From the NCBI GenBank assembly GCA_947593895.1, contig CANQDY010000058.1, positions 1-8,109 on the forward strand: DNA of 8,109 nt. The letters are read 5' to 3'. The translations under genes and the position numbers were made by a program. Of this stretch, positions 1 through 7,399 are shown piece by piece (positions within the stretch are counted from its first letter, which is position 1; each line of letters opens with the position of its first letter). Under the pieces are notes generated by a model, which worked only from the letters and a program-made list of their open reading frames with translations, searched no databases and was not told where the DNA came from. The stretch comes from an uncultured Bacilli bacterium. Its GTDB lineage: Bacteria > Bacillota_I > Bacilli_A > RFN20 > CAG-449.

Positions 1-44
1 TTAATTTATTAATATTTAAAAACTTAAACTCTTATTTTTTTATC

Positions 45-56
45 GAAAGATTTGTA
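45..56 (+). repeat. 12-bp direct repeat, left copy
   Basis: GAAAGATTTGTA occurs here and again, identical, at 392-403. The pair brackets the remnant gene at 73-279 and its terminator. A shorter relative, TCGAAAGAT, is at 43-51 and 66-74, the second running straight into the ATG of the remnant. The repeat is seen directly. Whether it marks an old insertion, a recombination point or chance in AT-rich DNA is open. Confidence 0.5.
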
Positions 57-72
57 GTGTTAAAGTCGAAAG

Positions 73-279
73 ATGGGCGCAACCTCTCTTGAATTTACAA
101 CTAATGGCGAAATCACTGGAATGCTACTTGCTCGTTGTGTTGCAGGAACAACAACACCAAGTTGGGATATTAAAGCACCAAGTAATGATCCAGGTAGAGT
201 TTATAATCAAACTGAGGATATTACTGTCACAAGTGGAGTAACTACTTATAGTTGTTCTGTGTGGAAAGAATATAATTAA
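73..279 (+). pseudogene. Probable 3' remnant of a secreted/surface protein gene (68 codons)
   Basis: I do not recognise a family. The frame encodes 68 residues rich in Thr, Ser, Gly and Val, with two Cys (C22 and C61), two Trp and a polar C-terminus ending VWKEYN. This composition is typical of the beta-strand end of an extracellular protein. There is no signal peptide, so as a stand-alone protein it could not be exported. The ATG at 73 has no usable Shine-Dalgarno site: GAAAG touches the start codon with no spacer. A TAA at 61-63 blocks extension upstream in this frame. Its G+C is about 38% (78 of 207 bases counted), clearly above the other genes here, and it switches abruptly to AT-rich DNA near position 65. 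A strong terminator follows. These points suggest the true tail of a larger gene whose front was lost. An intact small orphan gene is the alternative. Confidence 0.45.
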
Positions 280-307
280 TAGACTATTAAGTATTTTAAA
301 ATATGAG

Positions 308-343
308 GGAGTCGTTCGATTAAATGACTCCTTTTATTTTTTT
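308..343 (+). terminator. Rho-independent terminator
   Basis: A nine-pair stem (308-316 with 323-331, GGAGTCGTT against AATGACTCC, one G-U pair) closes a six-base loop (CGATTA). It is followed by a T-rich tail at 332-343 interrupted by a single A. It lies 28 bases past the stop of the remnant frame at 73-279 and separates that unit from the ABC transporter promoter. It is the clearest terminator in the window. Confidence 0.88.
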
Positions 344-391
344 AGTAATTTTTAAATCATAGTTTTGCTAATATTAATAAGAATGAGGATG

Positions 392-403
392 GAAAGATTT
401 GTA
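392..403 (+). repeat. 12-bp direct repeat, right copy
   Basis: GAAAGATTTGTA, identical to 45-56 and 347 bases away. It lies in the non-coding stretch between the terminator at 308-343 and the promoter at 446-479. No further exact copy was noticed in the window by eye. Confidence 0.5.
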
Positions 404-445
404 ATTAAAAATATGTTTAGATTTGAATTTTGATTTGTTTCATTA

Positions 446-479
446 TTGAATTATTTTTTTTAAGTTACTATAATATAAT
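446..479 (+). promoter_or_regulatory. Sigma-A-type promoter of the ABC transporter-psuG cluster
   Basis: A -35 element TTGAAT (446-451, four of six consensus bases) is followed after exactly 17 bases by a perfect -10 TATAAT (469-474). A second overlapping TATAAT lies at 474-479. The spacer contains a T-run. A start near 481 would give a leader of about 20-25 bases, with the AGGAGG ribosome site at 491-496. No riboswitch-like or operator-like structure was seen between 344 and 445. Confidence 0.72.
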
Positions 480-503
480 CTAATCGAAAAAGGAGGAAAA
501 ATT

Positions 504-2294
504 ATGAAAGAAATTTTAAAATCAATTCGTCCTTGTTTGAAAGAAACAATTTTAACTCCAATACTAATGGTTGGTGAAGTATTAATGGAAGTTTTTATTC
601 CATATATTGTAAGTGTTATTTTAGGTTTTCTATATATTATAAATGGGGATCAATTTCAAGCCGGAGATATTGCAGTTAAAATATATTATAAATTGAGTCC
701 ATCAATGAGTGATGTTTTGCTGATTTTTATTTCAGGATTATTAATTGTTGCTTGTGCGGCAATTTCGTTAGTGTTTGGTGTTGGTGGAGCAAAAGTTGGG
801 GCAAAAGCAGGTGCTAAATTCGCAAAAAGTTTAAGAGAGAGAATGTACCATAATATCCAGACATTTTCGTTTGAAAACATTGATAAATTTCAAACTTCAT
901 CTTTGATTACACGGCTTACTACTGATGTAACAAACGTTCAGCAAGCATTTGTAATGATTATTAGGATGTTTGTGAGATCACCAATTATGTTCATTCTATC
1001 ATTTATTATGTGCTTAACAACTAAGGCGGAGTTGTCCCTTATTATTGTTATCGCTATTCCGGTTTTAGTTATTGGACTACTTGCGATTTGTGTTGGAGTG
1101 TTTCCAGTATTTAGAAGAATGTTTGATAAGTATGATGCAATGAATGAACGATTACAAGAAAATTTAATAGGTATAAGAGTTGTAAAATCATTTAATCGTG
1201 AAGATTTTGAAATTCGTAAATTTAAAAAAAGCAATAATGAGGTTCGTGATTTAGGAATTAAAGCCGAAAAAATTCTTGCCTTTAATGGACCAATTATGAG
1301 CATCGTGATGTATGTAACTAATTTAGCAATATGTTATTTTGGAACCACACTTTTCATTATCAAATCAAATATGGGTGTACCAGAATTAAATTTGTTTTTA
1401 TCATATTGTACTCAAATTCTTAGTTCTCTAATGATGGTTTCAATGGCATTTGTTATGGTCGTAATGTCAAAGGCAAGCGTTAATCGTATTAGTGAAGTAA
1501 TAAAAGAAAAATCGTCTTTAGTAAATAAAGAAAATCCGGTTTATGAATTAAAAAATGGTGATATAGATTTTGAAAATGTTTATTTTTCCTATAGCAATGA
1601 TTTTAATAACTTAAATTTGGAGAATATAAATTTGCATATTAAATCCGGCGAAATGGTTGGAATTATCGGTGGAACTGGTTCAAGCAAAACAACGCTTATT
1701 AATTTAATACCAAGGTTATATGATACATTAGATGGAATTGTTAAAGTTGGTGGACTTAACGTTAAAGATTATGATCTCGATACATTAAGAAATAATGTTT
1801 CAGTCGTATTACAAAAAAATGTCTTATTTTCAGGAACAATAAGAGATAACCTTAAATGGGGAAAAGCAGACGCTACAGATGAAGAAATTTTAGAAGCTTG
1901 TAAAAATGCACAGGCCTATGATTTTGTTATGAATTCTTTTCAAGGCCTTGATACTGATTTAGGTCAAGGAGGAGTAAATGTATCTGGTGGTCAAAAGCAA
2001 AGACTTTGTATTGCTAGAGCTCTATTAAAAAATCCAAAAGTATTAATTTTAGATGATTCCACTAGTGCAGTAGATACTAAGACTGACGCATTAATTAGAA
2101 AAGCATTAAGAGAAAACGTGCCACATATTACTAAGATTATTATTGCTCAAAGAGTAAATACAATCATTGATGCAGATAAAATTATCGTTTTGGATGAGGG
2201 TAAAATTGATGCAATTGGCACTCATGAGGAATTATTAAAAACTAATAAAATTTATCAGGAAGTATATTCTTCTCAAATGAAAGGAGATGAATAA
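504..2294 (+). CDS. ABC exporter half-transporter, subunit with degenerate ATP site (596 aa)
   Basis: This is a type IV (B-family) ABC half-exporter in the cytoplasmic membrane: six predicted membrane segments (about residues 17-45, 70-92, 150-172, 176-200, 262-287, 300-322), then a nucleotide-binding domain from about 352. Walker A is GGTGSSKTT (389-397), with Ser394 where Gly is usual. The Q-loop Gln is 437 and the signature VSGGQ (493-497) is canonical. Walker B ends LILDD, so Asp518 replaces the catalytic Glu, and Gln549 replaces the switch His (IIIAQR). That combination marks the degenerate half of heterodimeric exporters such as TM287/288 and BmrCD (family knowledge). Translation starts 7 bases after AGGAGG. 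The partner gene begins one base after the stop. Substrate is unknown; multidrug, lipid or peptide export are all possible. Length is normal for the family. Confidence 0.95.
   Translation: MKEILKSIRPCLKETILTPILMVGEVLMEVFIPYIVSVILGFLYIINGDQFQAGDIAVKIYYKLSPSMSDVLLIFISGLLIVACAAISLVFGVGGAKVGAKAGAKFAKSLRERMYHNIQTFSFENIDKFQTSSLITRLTTDVTNVQQAFVMIIRMFVRSPIMFILSFIMCLTTKAELSLIIVIAIPVLVIGLLAICVGVFPVFRRMFDKYDAMNERLQENLIGIRVVKSFNREDFEIRKFKKSNNEVRDLGIKAEKILAFNGPIMSIVMYVTNLAICYFGTTLFIIKSNMGVPELNLFLSYCTQILSSLMMVSMAFVMVVMSKASVNRISEVIKEKSSLVNKENPVYELKNGDIDFENVYFSYSNDFNNLNLENINLHIKSGEMVGIIGGTGSSKTTLINLIPRLYDTLDGIVKVGGLNVKDYDLDTLRNNVSVVLQKNVLFSGTIRDNLKWGKADATDEEILEACKNAQAYDFVMNSFQGLDTDLGQGGVNVSGGQKQRLCIARALLKNPKVLILDDSTSAVDTKTDALIRKALRENVPHITKIIIAQRVNTIIDADKIIVLDEGKIDAIGTHEELLKTNKIYQEVYSSQMKGDE
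2281..2286 (+). promoter_or_regulatory. Ribosome binding site that decides the start of the second ABC gene
   Basis: AAGGAG sits inside the last codons of the first ABC gene. Two in-frame ATGs follow, at 2287 and 2296. The first touches the site with no spacer; the second is 9 bases away, a normal distance. The second is therefore chosen, giving a one-base gap between the genes rather than an eight-base overlap. Confidence 0.75.
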
Positions 2295-2295
2295 T

Positions 2296-4224
2296 ATGCC
2301 ACCACGCGGATTAAATGGAACGGCAAAACCACAAAATGGTAGAAAGACGTTTTTTAGATTAATTTCCTATTTTAAAAGATATATATTTTATTTTATTTTA
2401 GTAGTTGTAATGATTTTTTTACAAGCTATTTTAACTCTTATTTCGGTTAAGTTATTAAATTATTTAATTGACAACTCGATTCCTGATTTAATAAAAGCAG
2501 TAAATGGCAGTGTCGAAATAACTTATAAAAAAGCAGCAAGTAATTTTAATTTAAACATTTTATTAATGGGTGTAATTTATTTATTAACAGTTATTGCAAT
2601 GTATATTCATAACTTAGTTATGGTCTATATTTCAAGAGGAATATTAAATGACATTCGTGAAGATTTGTTTAAACATATGGAAAAACTTCCAATTAAGTAT
2701 TTTGATCAGAACACACATGGTGAACTGATGAGCCACTATACCAATGATGTTGATGCAATTAGACAAATGTTATCTCAATCAATTCCTCAAATTATTTCTA
2801 GTGTAATTACGGTTATTTCGACATTTATTTATATGTTAATTGCATCACTTGAATTGACATTAGTATGCGTTGTAATGGTTGTTATAATTATGTTTACTTC
2901 AACGAAAATTGCAAAGAGTTCAGGTAAATACTTTGTTAAGCAACAAGTTGATTTGGGTCATTTAAATGGATATATTGAAGAGATGATCGAAGGACAAAAG
3001 GTAATCAAAGTTTTCTGTCATGAAGATAAAGCAAATGAAGATTTTGATAAAATTAATGAAAATCTGACAGTAAGTTATGCCAAAGCTAATGGTGCAGCAT
3101 TTAGCTTTGGACCATTAACAAACAACTTAAATCATGCTCATTATGCGTTAACTGCATTAGTAGGTGCAATTATGATGGTAACAAAATTTAGTATTTTGCC
3201 ATTCCAAAGTATGACTGCAGGTATTTTAATTTCCTTTTTAATTTTAACCAAACAATTTGGTATGCCATTATCTCAAATTTCACAGCAATTCAACTCAATT
3301 ATTATCGCTCTTGCATCAAGTGAAAGAGTGTTTAATGTTATTGATATGGAACCAGAAAAAGATCAAGGATATGTAACTTTAGTTTATGGACATTGTGATA
3401 AAAATGGTAATTTTATTCAAACTGATGATGATCGTGATGGATTATTTTGGAAACATCCACATGAGAATGGAGAAATTACAATTAATGAAGCTAAAGGTGA
3501 TGTCGTATTTGATGGAGTCGATTTTGGTTATAATGATGATAAATTAGTGCTTCATGATATATCACTATATGCTAAACCAGGTCAAAAAATTGCATTTGTT
3601 GGATCAACAGGTGCTGGAAAAACTACAATTACTAATCTTATTAATCGTTTTTATGATGTTCAAGATGGGAAAATTCGCGTTGATGGAATTAATATTAATA
3701 AAATAAAAAAATCTGATTTAAGAAGAACTCAATCAATAGTTTTACAGGATACGCATTTATTCTCTGATACGGTTCTTGAAAATATTCGTTATGGAAGATT
3801 GGACGCAACAGATGAAGAATGTATAAAAGCCGCAAAACTCGCTAATGCACATTATTTTATATCTCATTTACCTGAAGGATATAAAACAATGTTAACTAAT
3901 GATGGTAGTAACTTATCGCAAGGTCAAAGACAATTAATTGCGATTGCTCGAGCTGCTGTCGCTAATCCATCAATTTTGATTCTTGATGAAGCAACATCTT
4001 CTATTGATACTCGTACCGAGATGTTGATTGAAAAAGGTATGGATCAGTTGATGAAAGGAAGAACAGTATTTGTTATTGCTCATCGATTATCAACTGTTAG
4101 AAATTCACAAGCCATTATGGTACTTGAACATGGTCGAATTATTGAAAGAGGAAACCACGATGATTTATTAAGTCAAAAGGGGAAATACTATCAACTATAC
4201 ACTGGTGCTTTTGAGCTTGAGTAA
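2296..4224 (+). CDS. ABC exporter half-transporter, catalytically canonical subunit (642 aa)
   Basis: Predicted partner of the preceding gene in a heterodimeric membrane exporter. Residues are counted from the ATG at 2296; the in-frame ATG at 2287 abuts the ribosome site and is less likely. Membrane segments lie near 28-58, 86-112, 164-184, 185-202, 280-297 and 305-320. The nucleotide-binding domain has Walker A GSTGAGKT (436-443), Q-loop Gln484, Walker B LILDE with catalytic Glu565, and switch His596. All are intact. The signature is LSQGQ (540-544) rather than LSGGQ; in the heterodimer it faces the degenerate site of the partner, as expected for this class. A polar stretch of roughly 35-45 residues (about 352-400, with a DDDRDG run) is inserted between the membrane and ATPase domains. 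I recall similar inserts in clostridial relatives, unverified. psuG follows 17 bases later. Confidence 0.95.
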   Translation: MPPRGLNGTAKPQNGRKTFFRLISYFKRYIFYFILVVVMIFLQAILTLISVKLLNYLIDNSIPDLIKAVNGSVEITYKKAASNFNLNILLMGVIYLLTVIAMYIHNLVMVYISRGILNDIREDLFKHMEKLPIKYFDQNTHGELMSHYTNDVDAIRQMLSQSIPQIISSVITVISTFIYMLIASLELTLVCVVMVVIIMFTSTKIAKSSGKYFVKQQVDLGHLNGYIEEMIEGQKVIKVFCHEDKANEDFDKINENLTVSYAKANGAAFSFGPLTNNLNHAHYALTALVGAIMMVTKFSILPFQSMTAGILISFLILTKQFGMPLSQISQQFNSIIIALASSERVFNVIDMEPEKDQGYVTLVYGHCDKNGNFIQTDDDRDGLFWKHPHENGEITINEAKGDVVFDGVDFGYNDDKLVLHDISLYAKPGQKIAFVGSTGAGKTTITNLINRFYDVQDGKIRVDGININKIKKSDLRRTQSIVLQDTHLFSDTVLENIRYGRLDATDEECIKAAKLANAHYFISHLPEGYKTMLTNDGSNLSQGQRQLIAIARAAVANPSILILDEATSSIDTRTEMLIEKGMDQLMKGRTVFVIAHRLSTVRNSQAIMVLEHGRIIERGNHDDLLSQKGKYYQLYTGAFELE

Positions 4225-4241
4225 TTTAGGAGACAGATAGT

Positions 4242-5162
4242 ATGTTAGTAAAAGTTTCAGAAAAGGTTAAAAGAGCGATTGAAAATCATATTCCTGTTGT
4301 TGCGCTTGAATCAACAATTATTTCTCACGGAATGCCATATCCTCAAAATGTTGAAACAGCATTAAATGTTGAAAAGATTATCGAGTCACAAGGTTGTGTT
4401 CCAGCAACAATTGGAATTATTGATGGTGTACCAATCGTTGGTATGAGTGAAGATGAAATCGAGCAATTTGGAAAAAAAGAAGGAATTTTAAAAACTTCAA
4501 GAAGAGATCTTCCAGTCATTATGGCAAAAAAATTGTGGGGTGCAACAACAGTTACTGCAACAATGATTTTAGCTGCTTATGCGGGAATTGAAGTTTTTGT
4601 CACTGGAGGTATCGGTGGAGTTCATAGAAATGCTCAAGAAACATTTGATATTTCAGCTGATTTGCAAGAACTCGCTCACACTAATGTTACGGTTATCTGC
4701 GCAGGTGCAAAGGCAATTCTTGATTTACCTATGACACTTGAATATTTAGAAACATTTGGTGTTCCAGTTCTTGGTTATAAATCTAACCATTTAGGAGCAT
4801 TTTATTCTCGTGATTCAGGTTTAAATGTTGATTATGAAATGAAAGATGTATTAGAAATTGCAAAAGTAATTGATTATAAAAGAAAAATGCATTTAGATGG
4901 AGGAATTTTAGTTTCTAATCCCATCTTAAAAGAAGATGAAATTCCTAATCATTTTATTAATAAGTATATTGATGATGCATTAAATGATGCAGATAAAGAA
5001 CATATAAAAGGAAAAGATATTACGCCATATTTATTAAAACACATCAAGGAACATACTAATGGTAAATCATTAGAAGCTAATATTAAGTTGGTTTATAATA
5101 ATGCTCTTGTTGGCTCATTGATTGCAAAAGCGTATGAAAAGATTAGAAATCAGAAGAATTAG
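4242..5162 (+). CDS. psuG: Pseudouridine-5'-phosphate glycosidase (306 aa)
   Basis: A cytoplasmic enzyme of the PsuG/YeiN (indigoidine synthase A-like) family. It splits pseudouridine 5'-phosphate into uracil and ribose 5-phosphate, the second step of pseudouridine salvage after the kinase PsuK. The whole family pattern is visible: VALESTIISHGMPYPQN near the start, LKTSRRDLP (83-91), TGGIGGVHR (121-129), ISADLQEL, CAGAKAILDL and EANIKLVYNNALVGS near the end. Candidate catalytic or metal/phosphate residues Glu23, Lys84, His128, Asp140, Lys157 (Schiff-base lysine) and Asn280 line up at a constant offset with those I recall for E. coli YeiN. The length is normal and nothing is missing. The ATG follows AGGAG (4228-4232) by 9 bases. 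The 17-base gap to the ABC genes implies cotranscription. No psuK or nucleoside importer is in the window. Confidence 0.95.
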   Translation: MLVKVSEKVKRAIENHIPVVALESTIISHGMPYPQNVETALNVEKIIESQGCVPATIGIIDGVPIVGMSEDEIEQFGKKEGILKTSRRDLPVIMAKKLWGATTVTATMILAAYAGIEVFVTGGIGGVHRNAQETFDISADLQELAHTNVTVICAGAKAILDLPMTLEYLETFGVPVLGYKSNHLGAFYSRDSGLNVDYEMKDVLEIAKVIDYKRKMHLDGGILVSNPILKEDEIPNHFINKYIDDALNDADKEHIKGKDITPYLLKHIKEHTNGKSLEANIKLVYNNALVGSLIAKAYEKIRNQKN

Positions 5163-5253
5163 TATTAAATTTACTAAAAACCAAATTAAAAACTTTTATT
5201 TATTTTATTAAATAAGGTCATTTTATTATGTAGAAATTTAAAAATAGGAATGA

Positions 5254-6249
5254 TTAGATATGCTTATTTAAGTATTTTGTTATTAATTTAATTTCTTTTT
5301 TTGTAACCTTTTCTTTTACTTCTTCAAGTGATAAACCAGTAATAGATTTAATCTCATCATTCCAAAATGATTCACTCACTATGAATGAACCATCATTTTC
5401 ATCAATTAAATCATTTTGAAATACAGCCATATCAATTTTGGTTGAATTTTTATATGTTACAAAACTTGGTACACGACCATTACGATAATTGTCAAATTGA
5501 TATTTCTTTTTAAAATTAGTCCAAGTTTCTTCATTGATGTTATTTCTAATTTCATTAACTTCAAATATATTGATTGTTTTATCATTATCTAATAAATATT
5601 GATCTAAAATTTGATCCTTTAATGAAGTACAATCAGGACAACTATACCATGAAAATAAAACAGTTTTTTCTTTATTACTAGCAATGAGTTCATCTAGTTT
5701 ATTTGTAGTTAAATAATTATATTTGTACATTTTATCTACACCGTAATTATATGTTTCAATATCATTAACAATATTATAACCAGATTTTCCCAAATAGCGA
5801 TTAAGTTTATTTTCAATAGTTTGATAGTTACGATATATTTTTGATTCATATTCGATATAATCTTTATCAATACCATCATCAAATAATAATAAAGATGCAC
5901 TGGTTATAATTGATCTTAAACTATATTTTGAATCTTGACTTAATTGATTCACGACTTTTTTATATTCAGTTGTTTCAATCCAGTAAAGCGGTGTTTGATA
6001 GTTTGTAATATATTGCTTTAAAAGTGGCTTAATGGTTTCACATGATTCACATCCCATTTGACCAATTACTAGACAAAAATCATCTTTTTTATTGATTTTT
6101 TCAATTAAATCATTAGAATCAAAAAAAATAAATGAATCTATATTACTCATTGTTTCAAGATAATATTTTTTAACTTTATTTTCATTTCCACATCCATACA
6201 AAGAAAATGAAATAGTTAATAATACAAATGGAACGATTTTTATTTTCAT
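5254..6249 (-). CDS. Lipoprotein with two tandem thioredoxin-like domains (331 aa)
   Basis: The N-terminus is a lipoprotein signal: MKIK, a hydrophobic stretch, then lipobox LYGC with Cys20 as the predicted lipid-anchored residue. The mature protein would sit on the outer face of the membrane. Two thioredoxin-fold units follow. The first (about 36-155) has GQMGCESC (CxxC at 67-70) and a later TSASLLLFDDG strand. The second (about 180-275) has SWYSCPDC (CxxC at 204-207) and RVPSFVTY, where Pro261 fits the family cis-proline. In the first unit the equivalent position appears to be Ala118, so the two sites are probably not equivalent. A 50-residue charged tail ends the protein. The start is supported by GGTGAG three bases upstream (6253-6258). 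It converges on psuG with 91 bases between the stops and diverges from the repeat-protein gene. Likely role: extracytoplasmic thiol-disulfide exchange; the partner is unknown. Confidence 0.85.
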   Translation of the reverse strand: MKIKIVPFVLLTISFSLYGCGNENKVKKYYLETMSNIDSFIFFDSNDLIEKINKKDDFCLVIGQMGCESCETIKPLLKQYITNYQTPLYWIETTEYKKVVNQLSQDSKYSLRSIITSASLLLFDDGIDKDYIEYESKIYRNYQTIENKLNRYLGKSGYNIVNDIETYNYGVDKMYKYNYLTTNKLDELIASNKEKTVLFSWYSCPDCTSLKDQILDQYLLDNDKTINIFEVNEIRNNINEETWTNFKKKYQFDNYRNGRVPSFVTYKNSTKIDMAVFQNDLIDENDGSFIVSESFWNDEIKSITGLSLEEVKEKVTKKEIKLITKYLNKHI

Positions 6250-6368
6250 AATCTCACCAATTACATTATAAAAAAAATTAACTAAGTAATAAAGAAAAAT
6301 ACTTTAATTATAAAGTTTAACAAAATTCGACATAGATTGGTGATATTCTACTATTCGGGTGATGTTAA
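6250..6368. promoter_or_regulatory. Divergent promoter region (lipoprotein / Sel1-like protein)
   Basis: This 119-bp spacer must serve both flanking genes. On the minus strand there are two perfect TATAAT hexamers (complements of 6307-6312 and 6265-6270); the first leaves a reasonable leader of about 50 bases. On the plus strand TATAAA at 6309-6314 overlaps the minus-strand one. Both -10 candidates fall within CTTTAATTATAAAG (6302-6315), an inverted repeat with arms CTTTA/TAAAG. No good -35 element was found for any of them, so the exact promoters are uncertain. GGTGAT occurs at 6339-6344 and again at 6358-6363, the latter being the ribosome site for the plus-strand gene. Confidence 0.35.
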
Positions 6369-6929
6369 ATGAATGATCAAGAATATCAAATATTCTTAAA
6401 AGCAATGGAGTATCAAAATAATAATCAACTAGATGAATGTATCAATTTGTTAATTCAGCTATCAAAAAGACAAAATAAAAAGGCCATGTTTGAACTAGCA
6501 AAAATATATTCTCAATCTAATGATAGTAGTTTAATAAAAAAAGCAATTAATATTTTTGTTTTAACTGGAGAAAATGGTTATATCGAAAGTTATTATTATT
6601 TGGGATTAATTTTTTATAAGATGAAAGATTTTGAAGAGTCATATCGGTATTTTTCTCTTGCATGTAAATATCCAAAATCGAATATTTATTTGGGACTTAT
6701 GGAAATTAAAGGAAAAGTTAAAAATAGTTCTAAAAGAAAAGGTTTTTTATATTTTATTAATGGAAGCAAAAAGAAAATACATGAATGTGATTATCTTCTT
6801 AGTGTCTGCTATCAAAATGGTTATGGCGTAAATATTAGTGAGGAAAAAAGAAATTACTACTTTTCAAAAGCTCTAAAGTTTAAAGTTGATATTGAAAGGT
6901 TAAATCAAGAACTAAAAGTTTTTACTTGA
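6369..6929 (+). CDS. Small Sel1/TPR-like repeat protein (186 aa)
   Basis: A predicted all-helical cytoplasmic scaffold protein with no signal peptide or membrane segment. About four helix pairs of roughly 31-35 residues are visible: near 38-69, 71-101, 104-134 and 138-170, with a possible fifth pair at 4-35. The last is the best match to a Sel1-like unit: YLLSVCYQNGYGV, then SEEKRNYYFSKALK. Such repeats usually mediate protein-protein contacts; no enzymatic function is implied and the partner is unknown. The start follows GGTGAT (6358-6363) by 5 bases; nearby ATGs at 6362 and 6373 are out of frame. The gene ends in tandem stops TGA TAA. A short TTGAT/ATCAA hairpin overlaps the stop but lacks a T-tail, so it is not called a terminator. 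The divergent arrangement with the lipoprotein gene could mean shared regulation, which is inference. Confidence 0.8.
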   Translation: MNDQEYQIFLKAMEYQNNNQLDECINLLIQLSKRQNKKAMFELAKIYSQSNDSSLIKKAINIFVLTGENGYIESYYYLGLIFYKMKDFEESYRYFSLACKYPKSNIYLGLMEIKGKVKNSSKRKGFLYFINGSKKKIHECDYLLSVCYQNGYGVNISEEKRNYYFSKALKFKVDIERLNQELKVFT

Positions 6930-7399
6930 TAAGATCAAATTATTAAAATTATGATAGTTTTATGAAAGAAAATCTTAAAAATTTAATCTGAATACATTGC
7001 ACTATGTTGTTATTAATAATAATAACTTGATATTCATGATTTATATTTCCGATGAGAGATTGCATTTTTGCTAATGATTTAACTTTTTAATATCTTTATT
7101 TATGCATTATCTAAAAGATAAATTTATATAATACCGAAACAATACATTATACTATATTATTTTTTTCTTTACTTTGATAACCTATGGTAATAAATTGATT
7201 TGAAAGATAATTTGCTAATTCGTTTTTATATTTTACTTTAAAAAAGTCAAATTTTTGAACTGATGAATATCATATTTTTGTAACATAACAAATTAAATAG
7301 AGAATCGTAAACATTGAAATTAAGACAAATTTTTATAAAAAATTCATATCTTTTGCTTAATTAAAATAATTTGCATAATTTTTCAATTAAATCATTGAT

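Noticed and set aside
383..433. 16-codon frame starting ATGAGGATGG between the terminator and the ABC promoter
   Set aside because: No ribosome site, very short, AT-rich composition. The shared ERFV coding with the region near 45 is explained by the 12-bp DNA repeat.
686..880. Minus-strand open frame of 64 codons inside the first ABC gene
   Set aside because: It lies wholly antisense to a confidently identified gene and has no recognisable domain; its reading follows from the codon pattern of the ABC gene.
938..1303. Minus-strand open frame of 121 codons inside the first ABC gene
   Set aside because: Also antisense to membrane-domain codons of the ABC gene. The sequence is the low-complexity hydrophobic shadow expected there, with no family match.
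2287..2295. Upstream ATG giving three extra residues (MNN) to the second ABC protein
   Set aside because: The Shine-Dalgarno sequence abuts it with no spacer; the ATG at 2296 has a normal 9-base spacing.
5196..5215. TTATTTA/TAAATAA hairpin between psuG and the lipoprotein gene, a possible bidirectional terminator
   Set aside because: All seven pairs are A-T and no adjacent uninterrupted T-tract follows on either strand. Too weak to call, though some transcription end is expected in this convergent 91-base gap.
6631..6831. Plus-strand open frame of 66 codons in a second frame of the Sel1-like gene
   Set aside because: The overlapping 186-residue frame has clear helical repeat periodicity and a ribosome site; this one has neither.
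504..6929. Use of TGA as tryptophan (Mycoplasma-type code)
   Set aside because: Trp codons are TGG throughout, and no in-frame TGA interrupts more than 2,000 codons that match known families end to end.
7009..7026. GTTATTA/TAATAAC hairpin downstream of the Sel1-like gene as a terminator
   Set aside because: AT-only stem except one pair, no T-tail, and 80 bases beyond the stop. More likely low-complexity sequence.
7127..7132. TATAAT as promoter for the Fe-S scaffold gene
   Set aside because: About 465 bases from the ATG with no matching -35 box; TATAAT is frequent in DNA this AT-rich.
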